The notes: generated by a model not told the origin, from the letters alone. Shown: positions 24,255 to 60,268, counted from the stretch's first letter. The stretch is 64,000 bases of DNA from Cololabis saira (GCF_033807715.1 NC_084590.1:38903505-38967504); one strand, 5' to 3'. Numbers and translations are program-made.

Positions 24255-25146
24255 ATATGTTTGAATCTGTTTTGAAATGCCTTGCAAACATTGATTCCCA
24301 ACAAGATATTACCATCATTCAGTCGCAGTGGACAAGCTGGCAGCCGAGACGGGAGTTGACACATGGTCAAAGTAAAATAAAACCAAACCAAATAAAATGA
24401 AGGGGCAGGGTTCAGCAGATCGCTGTGAGCATCGATGGGAAGAAAGGGGTTTAGATAGAAGGATGGATGGATTGATGGGAAAATCAAATCAAACCAAATG
24501 AAAGCTAGAGGCTTTGGGGAATAAAGGGGCAATTTGTTAAATCATGATTTCAAGAATCTGTTGGTTTTGTTTGTTTGGTTGTTCGTTTTTATCAGTTATT
24601 TTGGACCTTTATTCAGATATCCCATTTGAGTAGTTCTTAGTTGTTTCTACTCCACTGGCAGATGGGTTTTACAGCATTCATTGTGAACTATAATTACGTT
24701 ACCAGAATATGAAGTGAAATTCCAGACAATAGTATACTTTGAAAGTCCAACCCCTGAGTAGATACTGAATAATTCTGTCTTTCCATAGTGAATACTGAGG
24801 TTTTGCTGAAATTCAATATAGGAAGCTGTCCAGTCCAGTTGCTCTTGATCAAAGTGAAGGCAAGCATTCAAGCTGAGGGTAAAGTAAGAAACCATGCCAT
24901 GTGCATTAAGTGCTATATAGCATAGTAAAGCATAGCTAATCAATGAATCCAGATTATCTATAGAACTGCTGTTTGCCAGGCATCAGTGCAAAGTTTGAGT
25001 GTAACAAATCTGACATAAGCGACCCCTGCTGGTCGTACAAGTGAACAACAAAAAGATTAAAGAAAGTTGTGCATGGGGAAAGAAATGACTTTATAGCTTT
25101 CATTCACATTATATTAATTTACTGTATGCTCTGCACACAGGCACAC
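24255..25146. other. Intergenic DNA, nothing recognised
   Basis: AT-rich, without coding or repeat signatures that I can support. Confidence 0.45.
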
Positions 25147-26176
<1,030 letters not shown>

Positions 26177-26379
26177 GAATAGGGACAAGAGTTCCTAAAA
26201 AACTATTTCCTTTGGACTTCATGAAGGTTAAAAATAAATAAATCTTTAAATTAAAGTTTATTGGGTACCGCGTATTTCATAACATCCATTTCAGTTTTAT
26301 ATAACAGATCCATATTAGAGAATTTGGAACTTCCTCAGGTGTATTTTTTTATTTCTTTATTTTATCACTCAGTCTTTGC

Positions 26380-26583
26380 TGTGAAGGTGGAAAGGTCGGA
26401 ACGATAAGCGAAGTGATGGCGGAACTATGTTTTAGCAGCGGACGTTTCCGTTCGGACGACAATTTCAAGGGAACCTTTTTTCTGTTTACACCAAAAACGT
26501 GGGTTTCCCTCAACTTCAGGAAAGATTTCGAGCATAATAATTAAATGACTACCCATTAATATCGGTTTCAACTCTATATCAAC
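26380..26583 (+). promoter_or_regulatory. urb1 promoter and 5' leader
   Basis: TATA-less region just upstream of the urb1 start. It contains GATGGCGG (26415-26422), the core of the YY1-type motif frequent at housekeeping and ribosome-biogenesis promoters. An uORF begins at this ATG. The transcription start is not fixed by the sequence. Confidence 0.45.
26416..26544 (+). other. Upstream ORF in the urb1 leader (42 codons)
   Basis: ATG with G at -3 and G at +4, open for 42 codons and closed by TAA 39 bases before the urb1 ATG. It is relevant only if transcription starts upstream of 26416; the same bases match a YY1-like promoter motif, which often sits just after the start site. Confidence 0.35.
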
Positions 26584-49821
<23,238 letters not shown>

Positions 49822-50104
49822 ACGAAATATCACAGTAGTTTCTTGAGGCCCATCAGATGTCACAAGTTTACATTTTACTTTGTTTTGTTGTTTATCTCTG
49901 AAGTAAGTCAAGATATTTTGTAAAGTTTTGTAGAACAATTTTGTGATAAACAAAAATATCCAAATCTATTTCTGCTGTAAAGTTCTTTTTTTTCTTTTCT
50001 TGTGAAACCTGATTTTTTTTGTTTTAAATTTTAATAGTAAGTAAGATTAAGATTAAGATCTTTTCCAGTAAAGTATAAACCTTTATCTAACACAAGTGCA
50101 AAAA

Positions 50105-50659
<555 letters not shown>

Positions 50660-51168
50660 GTATATACATACATATACTGTATATATATATCAAAATATGG
50701 GTAACAAAAATCTAAATGAGACAATTACAACAGACTGAGAAGCTCCTAAATCTTTGATTAATATCTCAAAATTAAAAGGAAGGGTGACGTAATGCAACCG
50801 TAAATGTGCCTCCAACTTTTTTGGTGTTGCTGACATCAAATTCTTTTGTATACAACCCTTGAACAAGTGTCTCCTAACATACAGGTATGAAAATGTGAAC
50901 CGATATATTTAACAATCAATGGCAATTTAGTTGACCCAATGAATCCCATGAATACAGATATCCTGGCCTGAGTGGTTCTCTTGTACACATCAGCAGTTTA
51001 AAGAACAAGATAAATGTTATGCAACATTAGGAAACTTTGGCAGCCTTGCACTTTGTGGATGAAATAGGAAAGATTAATCATTTGCTACATTTTTGTTTTT
51101 ATGGTGCAACAAATCCTATAATTTCACATTTTCTTTTATTTCAACCTGGTTAGTTTGTGACTTTACTA

Positions 51169-51174
51169 TTTATT
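51169..51174 (-). terminator. mrap polyadenylation signal AATAAA
   Basis: Canonical AATAAA on the minus strand, 59 bp past the mrap stop codon. Confidence 0.6.
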
Positions 51175-51232
51175 CAACAGCACAAACCTTCCCATTTAGT
51201 GTGTGGTCAAGCAGTTGAAGCTCTGGTTACTC

Positions 51233-51751
51233 TCATTTTTTGGATTTGTGTCTCCTGAAAGAGAATAACACATCTTTATTACACAAGCTCTCATCCTTTC
51301 TTTCAAAGTACTTAAACTCTGACAAAGGATGTATCACACTTACTTTGGCAAGTTCCCACTGAGAGACATTACATTTAAGCTGAGAAAGAGGAATCCCACA
51401 AATGCAGCCAAAGTCATCCAAAGTATTATGACTATTAAATCTGAGTGGAAAAGAGCATTATATTTGTGTAATACGAGAGACAAGAACAAAACGACTCAAA
51501 AGTGCTTACATTTGTTGTACTTCAGCTTGCTCTCGTCCACAATAACGGGATCGAGGTAATCATAATAGTACTCCCATTCATACTGAGGGTCGCTGGAGCT
51601 CTCCGTTACAGCCAATGTGTCATCTTTGAAAAGAGGTGTTGCTGTTCCGTTCCTAAAAACGGAGGAAAAGCGACACAAACGTGGGAGAGGATATGTCACG
51701 GAGAATATTGTACTTCAGCAAGCCCAATGTCCGTCTAATTCTTACCTACAT
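51233..51751 (-). CDS. mrap: Melanocortin-2 receptor accessory protein, complete, four coding segments
   Basis: Small single-TM partner of the ACTH receptor MC2R, which it escorts to the cell surface and makes ACTH-responsive; known family members form antiparallel dimers with dual topology. Coding segments are 51750-51751, 51510-51652, 51344-51440 and 51233-51254, totalling 264 bp (87 residues). The protein starts MNGT (an N-glycosylation site at residue 2). It carries the diagnostic EYYYDYLDPVIVDESKLK just before the membrane segment YLIVIILWMTLAAFVGFLF and ends in a short basic tail RHKSKK. The start codon is split AT/G by an intron. All junctions are GT-AG. A short tail and the urb1 neighbour favour mrap over mrap2. 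Convergent with urb1. Confidence 0.9.
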
Positions 51752-51865
51752 TTTAGTTTTCCTCGTCCTCCGCAGTTGTTTCTCGTGTTGAAAGTTCTAG
51801 CGACTGCGTGCTTCAGGAGACGCAGGACACGTGCGGACTTTGGCCACAAGGGGGCGCAATAGACC
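51752..51865 (-). promoter_or_regulatory. mrap 5' untranslated exon region
   Basis: The minus strand upstream of the split start codon is moderately GC-rich and runs into the donor GTAGGT. The extent of the exon and the promoter position are not determined by the sequence. Confidence 0.4.
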
Positions 51866-52189
51866 CATTCAGTAAGAGAAGAAAAACTGTTGGGGACGGG
51901 CTGATAAATTAGTTATTTTTGTCTTTAGGGAGAAGCCAGCAGTGAATTTTATCTCTTTCTCCTTACATAAAGAGAAAGATAAAAACATATTTTATTGTTT
52001 TTAATATTAATAACAGAATTTAATTCTTTATTTGTCTTATTCATGCATGTACTACATTTGTATGGGCTGGACATCCTGCAACACTATTTGTTTTGTGAAA
52101 ATTATTATTCATCCCTGAATAACTAGTGGTCAATTCTGAGTCCCCATGTGTCTTTTTAAAGTGGGAAAAAAATTATTTAAGCTTAACCA

Positions 52190-53050
52190 TGGAGAGGATT
52201 TATCTGTATTAAATTAAATTAGTTTTATATAGCGTCTATTACAATACTAATTGTCTCTAGGCGCTTTCTTCTGTCGACAGTACTCAGACCCAGAGCAAGA
52301 CCCCCGAGCTAGGGCTGGGCGATATATCGAGATTTTAATATATATCGATATATTTTCAAACGCGATATGGTACGTTTATATCGATTTTAAAAAAATATAT
52401 ATATTTTTTTTTATTTTTATTTTTTTTATTTTGATATAGCTTATTTTGTGACAAATTGACTTGAATGTTTTATTTGAGATTTGCACAAATGTTTTGTTAT
52501 TTGCACAACTGTCAACCTCAGTGGAAAAGTCTGCCTGTTACTGTCTACATTGTATTAATTGTACAGTGTATTTTAATTTCATTGTTATGCAGGAAAGGGA
52601 TATTTGTTTTATTTTATTCAAGAAGCATTTTTATTCTATATATGCAGGCAGTTTATTTTTATTTCATTTGTTTTATACATTTTGATATTGTGCAGACCTC
52701 TGTTAATAAAGGAACCTGTGTGACATTTGGCACGAGGCTTTGTATTAAAACTGACAGTTTTTTTTAAGGGTTTGCCTCAGAAAAAAATGAAGCTAACAGA
52801 GATGCTATGCTATAATGCTTTGGGGGAAACCCCAATTATGGCACAGAAAAAATATCGAGATATATATCAAGTATCGCCATTCAGCTAGAAAATATCGAGA
52901 TATGACTTTTGGTCCATATCGCCCAGCCCTACCCCGAGCAGCTACTGAATAAACAATGCATAAAATAAGATGTTATCAGGTCTTGTAGATAACTGGAAGC
53001 TTCCCCATTAAGGACTTTAAATCCAGGTTGCTAACGGAAAATTAAATGTA
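52190..53050. mobile_element. Older dispersed repeat split by a hAT insertion
   Basis: 52200-52309 (TAGTTTTATATAGCG, TTGTCTCTAGGCGC, CAGACCCAGAGCAAGAC) and the sequence after 52939 look like two parts of a common fish repeat. The repeat family is from memory and unproven. Confidence 0.4.
52310..52931 (+). mobile_element. hAT MITE, third copy of the 620-bp family
   Basis: Termini TAGGGCTGGGCGATAT and inverse; perfect 8-bp duplication CCCCGAGC (52302-52309, 52932-52939). Nearly identical to 45395-46017. Confidence 0.93.
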
Positions 53051-53514
53051 ATTATCTTCCTTTATATAGAATCAGATCAAGAAGGACATTTGCTGATATA
53101 ATCTTCCAGACAGCAACAGTTCCTGGTGGGTCCAAAAGAGTCAGGATGAATAATATTTAGTCTTTTTCTACCCTGACCACTTGCAAATGCGTTATTTTGA
53201 GATCATTTTGAATGTGCTTGTTTGGGGAAAAATTAAATCTGGCAGGGTATTACAACAAATGTCATGTTACTCATTCTCATCTTACCTGTGGTCTTGTAGA
53301 GCAGCCATCCACCTGCTCGCCCTTCCAATTTAGGATATTCATCTCATAGAAATGCGGATAAACTGATAAACTCTACATATTAGATAAACTGGTATGTTTA
53401 AATTATGAACACTTGCGTTTACTTTGCTTTGTGCAATCCATCTCCTCATGTCCCTGGACTGATTGTGGCTGCAGTTATGTGAGATTTGAGGCCTTGATCA
53501 CAGTCAGGTTAGAG

Positions 53515-53739
53515 CAGTGTTTCTCAATCCTGGTCCTCGAGTACCACTGTCCTGCATGTTTTAGATGCTACCCTGCTTCAGCACACCGTGATACAAGTAC
53601 CTGTGTCATCAACAGAACTGTGCAGACCTTGCTTGACAAGCTAATTAGGACCTTTAATTAGAATCAGGTGTGTTGGTGCAGGGAAACATCTAAAACATGC
53701 AGGACAGTGGTACTCGAGGACCAGGATTGAGAAGCACTG
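53515..53739. mobile_element. Palindromic hAT-type MITE, 225 bp
   Basis: Termini CAGTGTTTCTCAATCCTGG and their near-inverse; flanks GGTTAGAG and GGTTAGAT match 7 of 8. A second copy lies at 60269-60491. Confidence 0.85.
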
Positions 53740-54024
53740 GGTTAGATGAAAGGATCTACCCTGCTGTGTTTGGCTAAATCTCTGGCTATATCTCTGGCTA
53801 TATTTAATCACCTTTAATAAAATTACTTAATAGTTTTAGAAGGATTATCACATGCAATTTATCAAGGACATGTGAATTGGCCCAGAAACACCCCCTCTGA
53901 AGATGGTTTGGTTCTTGCTGTGGCACTGCCATGGTTTGATACCCCAGAAACTCACTGCACAGGAGTTCATGCTTCTCTGGACCATAGTCACAGAGCAGGT
54001 AGGGAACAGCACTACAACGTTAAA

Positions 54025-54590
54025 TTGAATTGAATTGAAATTTTATTTCGAACATGAAACAGTAGTGAATACAAAACAAAACAATAATAATCAATAATAA
54101 ATAAATGTAAATAAGAAAACAAAATAAAAATATAAATAAAAACATGCATCCATCATAATTAACATGCTCGAAAAGGAGTAGGAAGAAGTAAAAACATATT
54201 AAATCCTACCCCCTAAACTCTATTTCATTATAATCTAAATACATTTTTATATATATATATATATATATATGTACACACGCACACACACATATATATACCC
54301 ATTTATAAATTAATATATCAGTATCAAAAATATACAGAAAAGAAAACAAACAACTCATAACGGCAGAGCCCCACCCCAAAAGCAACCAAAACCCCCTCAA
54401 GCCCCCTCCTCCCTGTATCTTGTAAAAAATAATTTGTTTTTAAACTGGTTGATGCTTGGACATTGCTTCAGATCCACAATCAGTCTGTTCCATAGCCTTA
54501 CTCCATTATTTGTTATGCAATGGAGTAAATGCAGTTTTATAACCTTTTTTTTTTTTTTAAGTGACCTTGGCATAGAAGTGCCTTCCAGAG
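54025..54590 (-). mobile_element. 5'-truncated LINE (L2/CR1-like) remnant
   Basis: On the minus strand a 3' tail rich in AATTC/AATAAA-like motifs (54025-54060) and a CTACTCCTTTTCGAGCATG stretch precede a C-terminal reverse-transcriptase fragment with NGVRLWNRLIVDLKQCPSI, the usual end of L2/CR1-type ORF2. An AT dinucleotide run lies near 54250. Confidence 0.65.
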
Positions 54591-54593
54591 GTA

Positions 54594-54715
54594 TAGTGTG
54601 GCAGATAAGCAAACCAATTGTGCATTTTATGATAGAAGCATGAAACTTTCTACATATCATCTACAACCCCCAAGGATTAATTTCTGAAGTGGAAGCACTT
54701 TGGGTCTGACCTCTG
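54594..54715 (+). repeat. Left terminal inverted repeat of the Academ-like element
   Basis: Matches the inverse of 60110-60245 with small gaps; the best block is GTGCATTTTATGATAGAAGC. Confidence 0.8.
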
Positions 54716-54987
54716 GTGACCTTGAGAGGTCATTGACCTCAGCATTGCATTTTTCCATTATTTTCGCTTCATTCTCCATTATAATAAGTACATCATTTAA
54801 AAAAAAAAATATGTCTTTGTTATAATAAAGAAAATTTTGCTCAGTCATGGCCTTTTGTGTGAGTTTGTATATGACAATACTGTTGCTGACCAGCAGAGGG
54901 CAGTAGTTCGCAGTTGGCAGTTGGCAGGTGGAAGCTGGCAGCACCATTTACTATGACAGAAAGAGTGTGATGTTGCTGTCAGGAAAG

Positions 54988-55361
54988 GTGAGTATTTTAA
55001 TCCCCATCCATCTGATGAAAGACAATAGCTATTCATTAATTAAATTAAATAGCTAGCTAGCTAACTGTTAATGAATTAAACAAAATAGCCTAGCTAGCTA
55101 GCTGTTGATTAATTAAATAAAATGTCTTGCTAGCTAGCTAACTGTTAATGAATGAAATAAAATAGCTGTATCTAGCTGTTGATGAATTACATAAAATCAT
55201 TTGCTAGCTAGCTAGCTAGCTATCTGTTAGTGAACTAAATAAAATAGATATAGCTAGCTGTTAATTAATTAAATAAAATTGCTTGCTAGCTGGTTGTTGA
55301 TGAATTAAAGCTATCTAACAGATGTAATAGTAAATTTACACAATGTGTTATGTTCTTTCAG
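54988..55361 (+). other. Candidate 5' UTR intron of the transposase gene
   Basis: A consensus donor AAAG/GTGAGT at 54988 and an acceptor TTCTTTCAG/G ending at 55361 bracket the subterminal repeats upstream of the transposase ATG. Unproven without RNA. Confidence 0.4.
55020..55325. repeat. Subterminal tandem repeats of the Academ-like element
   Basis: About six degenerate units of roughly 50-60 bp, each combining TAGCTAGCTAG-like palindromes, CTGTTAATGAATTAA and AATAAAAT. They lie between the left terminal repeat and the coding region. Confidence 0.85.
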
Positions 55362-55434
55362 GATTCCTCTGTAGCCTGTGTCAGCTAGCCTCCAGCGCCC
55401 TTCAAAATTGCGATAAGTCAACACTGCCTGCATC

Positions 55435-58400
55435 ATGTCAAAACGCCATTTACTGGTTGATCCAATTCAGCCTTTTACATCTAAGAATTCCAAGTTTAGT
55501 AGCTCTATTAACTGGGAAGTCTGTGCTCTTTGTCAAATAAAAACAGGAGAAGCTTTGCAATGCCCCACCAGGCATAACAAGCCATCAGAAGACAGTGGTT
55601 ATGTGTCATTGGCCAGGGATCTCCATGCATTCCAAGAAATTGGACAAATACCACCTGAGTTGGACTTGGACAGGCTGGATGATGGGAATGGCATAGAGGC
55701 CACGCTGAGGACCAACAGAGCACAGTGGCACAAGGCCTGTAGAGTAAAATACAATCAAAGTACACTGCAACGACGGCGGAAGTCATTAGAAAAGTTGGAA
55801 CAGTGTGATGTAGCCATGGTTCACACACGGTCTTCTCACAGTCATATCCACCCAAAAGACCCTTTGTGTTTCTTCTGCAACAAGCCTGCTGGGTCCGAAG
55901 TGCTCAATATGGCATCAACAAAACAGTTAGATGCCAAAGTTAGAAAAGCTGCCGTGGAAACAGAAGACACTGAGTTGCTTGCTAAACTTGCACCTGCGGA
56001 CATGATAGCCCTTGAAGCAAAATATCATCTAAACTGCCTCCAGAAGCTATATAACAAAGCAAGACAGGCTATATCAAAGGATGAACACAAGGAAGATGCT
56101 CAGCTACTTGGTATTGCGTTTGCAGAGTTGGTAGCCTTCATGGAGGAAAGAAGAAGTGAGGAGGACACTGCTCCAGTATTCAAATTGTCTGACCTGCGTA
56201 ACCTGTACCAAATTCGACTTGAACAGCTTGGTGCACCAGTGGGGAATCGGATCCACACAACCAGACTAAAGAACAGGCTTCTCTCAGAGGTACCTGGTTT
56301 AATGGCACATTCACAGGGAAGAGACACACTTTTGACATTTCAGAATGATATCGGAGATGCCCTTAAGAAGGCCTGTGACTACGACAGTGATGGCATGCAT
56401 TTGATGAGAGCAGCACAAGTAGTACGCAGAGAGATGTTTTCCACCAAGTTCAGCTTTGATGGCACTTTCCATCCTAATGCTCAGAAGGAGTCTGTACCTA
56501 CATCGCTTTTGGCTTTGGTGAACATGATCCTGGATGGGGCAAACATCAAACACCAGGATCAGCTTCAGGAAACAGATACTACAAGTGCCGCACTCACAGT
56601 CTCACAGTTGTTGGTTTTCAACAGTGTCAAACATACACGAGCAGCAAAGTCAACAGCAGTGCGTCACAGCCGTGACAGGGAAACTCCACTTCCACTGTAC
56701 ATAGCCTTGAAAATCCATGCCGTCACACGTAGCAGAGGACTAATTGACACTCTCTTCAATCTGGGAATGTGTGTGTCATATGATCGCCTTCTGCAGGTGT
56801 CCGCCGATATTGCCAATGGAGTCTGCCAACGGTTCAAGCAAGAAGATGTTGTATGCCCATCAAAAATGCGCAATGGTCTCTTCACAACCGCTGCAGTGGA
56901 CAATATTGACCACAATCCAAGCTCTGGAACTTCACAAGGCTCCTTTCATGGCACTAGTATTTCTGTAATACAGCACCCTACGCATGAATGTGGAGGCTCT
57001 GACCGTGGCGTACCTGTCATAAACAAGTCCACTCCTTCTACAAGGTCAATCATGCCTCTGCCACAAGCATACACACATGTAGCACCACTTGCTCTAACAA
57101 CAAAGCAATTCATAGCCCCTCCAGTAAAAGGTCCTGTAAGACCCGTCGACTTCCAGATGACAGCACAAAAAAGAAATGAAGAATATGAGTGGCTGAGGGC
57201 AGTGATGGAAGCACTGGAGGATCAGGAAACAAACAAGGGAAGCTGGATATCATGGTCTGCCTACCACGCTGGTATGCAACAGACAGTAATCCCCCCCACA
57301 GCCATTAATGCACTGTTGCCATTATTTGAGGACAATGCACACTCTGCTGCCATGATAAGACATTCAATGGACATTGTAAGAGCAGCAGTTCATCACCTGA
57401 ACCCTGGGCAGGTGCCCGTTCTTACTGCAGACCAACCTCTCTATGCCTTAGCCAAGGAGATCCAATGGACGTGGCCAGACAGCTATGGAGAGAACCACTT
57501 TGTGATCATGTTCGGTGGGCTCCACATCGAGATGGCTGTCTTGAAGGTAGGACCTGTCATTTTAGTATACTGTAAAGATAGCGTGTCACTGTTGTTAGAT
57601 AAAAATCAACATACTGTACATTTCTGTTGTACAAGTATGAAAGTGAAATGATGACGGTACATGGGTGTTGTGAGTGCATTCTTTGTAAGCTAGATTGCAA
57701 CGTCAACACAATTTTTTCTGTGTGCTTGCAGCTCCTGGGGGACTGGCTTGAAGACAGTGGATGGACAAATGCTCTTATACAAGCGGAGATCGCGAGCCCC
57801 GGCACTGCAGAGTCTTTTATCCATGCCAGGCATGTCACCAAGACCCGCCATGCCCACCAACTTACAGCCGCTAGCCTGTACATCTTACTCCAGCAGGCCT
57901 ACAATCAGCACTGCACATCTGAAGGAGTCTCTCCTCCAACATTGGAGGAATGGTGTGTACAGCGAGCAAAGGAAAGTGTGCATTTTGACTACTGGTTTAA
58001 AACCTTCTCACTCGAGCTCCTCCTGCTTATGTACATCAGATCACTGCGGGAGGGCAACTTTCAGCTCTATGTAGAAACACTCACACAACTTCTACCCTGG
58101 ATGTTTGCTTTGGATCACACTCACTACTCCAGGTGGCTCTCTGTCCATGTTCGTGACATGATGGTCCTCTCTGACAAACATCCGGCAATACTGGCAGAAT
58201 TCTGTGCTGGAAAGTTTGTTGTGCACAAAACAATGCACAAGTTCTCAGCCATGGCAATTGACCAATGCCATGAACAGAACAACGCTCTCATCAAAGGCTC
58301 TGGTGGAGCAGTTGGCCTGACAGAGAATCCTGGGGCACTGCATCGTTGGATGGTGGCAGGTCCAGAAATTGCCAGAATGACAACAGATTTTGAGAATGAC

Positions 58401-60069
58401 AGCACCCCAGGGGAAAACCGTCACCACGAGCAGAAGCCAGCAGTGCAAGAAGCCTTCAGGAAGCAGGTTAGGTCCCTCACAGCAGTGATTGAAGAGATGG
58501 GGAATCCATTTCTTGAAGAGAGTCAGGATCTTCTGGTGCTCGACACCAAAGATATCATGACTACAGCAGTTGCAGACACAGTGAGGAATGTAGAGTCCTT
58601 GGGTGCACAACAGTACAAGACCTTTGTAGAAGAACGGCTTGAGCAGAGAACAAAGCCTGTCACAGATACCATTCACAGGAACAAGATGCCACTCTTCAGC
58701 CACCCACCAGTGAAAACACATTCAAAACCAAAAATACAACTTGAGGCACTGAGGCGTGACTGCAATCTCTTCTCACGGCTGTATGTGTCTTGCCAAGTAC
58801 GTGATGGAAATCTTGGGAAATTCTTCAGCCACGAAAACCAGGAAGCACCACCATCGTTGTCTCAGGGAGGGAAGATGCGGCTTGGTACAAAAGCAGACCT
58901 TCTGAAGTGCATAATGACTGATGACACAGACTCACAACCCGCTCCTATGGTTGATGGTGTTTTCCTAGATGGTGCAGCAGTGGTCCAGATGCTGAATCCT
59001 GGCACAGCAAAAACCTTCCAGGACTATGCAGACAGCGTCTTTGTGCCGTATGTAAAATCTCAGCTTGAGAAAACATGGCGTCTTGATATCATCTGGGATG
59101 TCTACATCTCAGACAGTCTGAAAGGAACCACAAGACAGAAGAGAGGGAAAGGAATACGGAGACGAGTGATGCCAACCACTGTGCTGCCAAAGCAATGGAA
59201 AGACTTCCTCCGTGTAGATGACAACAAAACTGAATTGTTTGAATTCCTCTCTCAGCAAGTCATGGGGCTCCCAGTAGAAGAGGGAAAAGAAGTTTACACG
59301 ACACATGGCAAAATGGTGCTTTGCTCTCCTGCTCACTGTGACGTAACAAGTCTCACTCCATGCACTCATGAGGAAGCAGACACGCGCTTGCTTCTGCACG
59401 TAACAGATGCTGTTCAGAAGGGTTTGAAGAAGGTTACCATTCGTACCGTGGACACTGATGTTGTTGTCCTGGCCATAGCCTTGTTTAGGAAGATCAAGCC
59501 AGAGGAAATGTGGATTGCGTTTGGTCGAGGCACCAGCTTCAGACATATTAGTGTTCATAAAATAGCCAACAAGCTGGATCCCAGTACCTGCGCTGCTTTC
59601 CCGTTGTTTCATGCACTCACAGGGTGTGACACAGTCTCAGCCTTTGCAGGAAGAGGAAAGGAAACGGCATGGGAGACCTGGAAGGCTTTCCCTGAAGTGA
59701 CCAAGGCTTTCAATGAAATCCTGCAGATGCAAGCAGATGTGAGTGAGGAGGTCAATTCACAGCTGGAGCGTTTTGTTGTACTGATGTATGACAGGACAAG
59801 TGAAACCACAGAGGTAATAACTTATATTATTATGCATTATTATGTTTTAAAAATAGCAGTCGCTTACAATGACATCCTATATGCTTGACAATGGCATTCT
59901 CATTCATTCACAGGTGAATGAAGCAAGACAACAGCTCTTCACGCACAAATCCAGAACTCTGGAGAACATGCCACCAACAAAGGCTGCACTTGTCCAGCAC
60001 ATTAAGCGGGCAGCATATCAAGCCAATATCTGGTGCAAGGCCTTAGAACTGCACAGAACAATCTTTTAA
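55435..60069 (+). CDS. Academ-like transposase with zinc modules and XPG/FEN1-like nuclease domain, 1449 aa
   Basis: Three phase-0 exons: 55435-57546, 57732-59813 and 59914-60069, all with GT-AG introns and no interruption. Residues 1-210 hold two Cys/His modules, each a C-x2-C (C30/C33; C145/C148) with a later H-x2-3-C (H99/C102; H198/C201). The middle carries acidic motifs that could form an RNase-H-like DDE core (D489 or D492 in VDNIDHNPSS, D666 in TADQPLY, E885 in CHEQNN); this is my inference. Residues about 1110-1345 follow the XPG/FEN1 order: LDGAAV (D1117), ISDSLKG with a basic RQKRGKGIRRR stretch (D1165), HEEADTR (E1252, D1254), TVDTD (D1278, D1280) and TGCDTVSAFAGRGKETA (D1337), the last resembling the helix-hairpin-helix of FEN1. 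The ATG at 55435 has A at -3. Confidence 0.87.
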
Positions 60070-60109
60070 AAAACGGATATATGACCATCCTAAATGTGTT
60101 CCTCTGATA

Positions 60110-60245
60110 AGTTCCAGATGTCCCTCCTGAAGTGCTTCCACTTCAGAAAAGAAACTTCATGGTGTCTAGAAACTGTGTACAAAGTTTCATGCTTCTATCA
60201 TAAAATGCACAATACCTTCCATATATGAGCTTAGCTGCCGCACTA
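60110..60245 (-). repeat. Right terminal inverted repeat of the Academ-like element
   Basis: Inverse partner of 54594-54715, starting 40 bp after the transposase stop codon. Confidence 0.8.
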
Positions 60246-60268
60246 GTAAAAGTCTTCTTCATCTAGGG

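Larger units (their letters stand above)
54594..60245 (+). mobile_element. Academ-like DNA transposon, about 5.65 kb, apparently full length
   Basis: Terminal inverted repeats start TAGTGTGGCAGATAAGC at the left and TAGTGCGGCAGCTAAGC at the right (inverted). They share blocks such as ATTGTGCATTTTATGATAG and TTTCTGAAGTGGAAGCACTT over about 120 bp. Both sides are flanked by GTA (54591-54593, 60246-60248), compatible with the 3-4 bp duplication known for Academ. It carries subterminal tandem repeats and one three-exon gene without stops. Content and size fit the XPG-nuclease branch of the Academ superfamily; Kolobok, hAT, PIF and piggyBac do not fit. Confidence 0.82.

Noticed and set aside
51496..51699. 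Minus-strand frame extending mrap upstream of 51652 without an intron
   Set aside because: It has no ATG, crosses a good acceptor (TTTTTAG) and its upstream residues do not resemble the family, whereas the spliced AT/G start gives MNGT.
57627..57731. ATG at 57627 as the start of a second, separate transposon gene
   Set aside because: The first 35 codons are intronic; a donor at 57547 and acceptor at 57731 join the two large frames in phase 0, so it is one gene.
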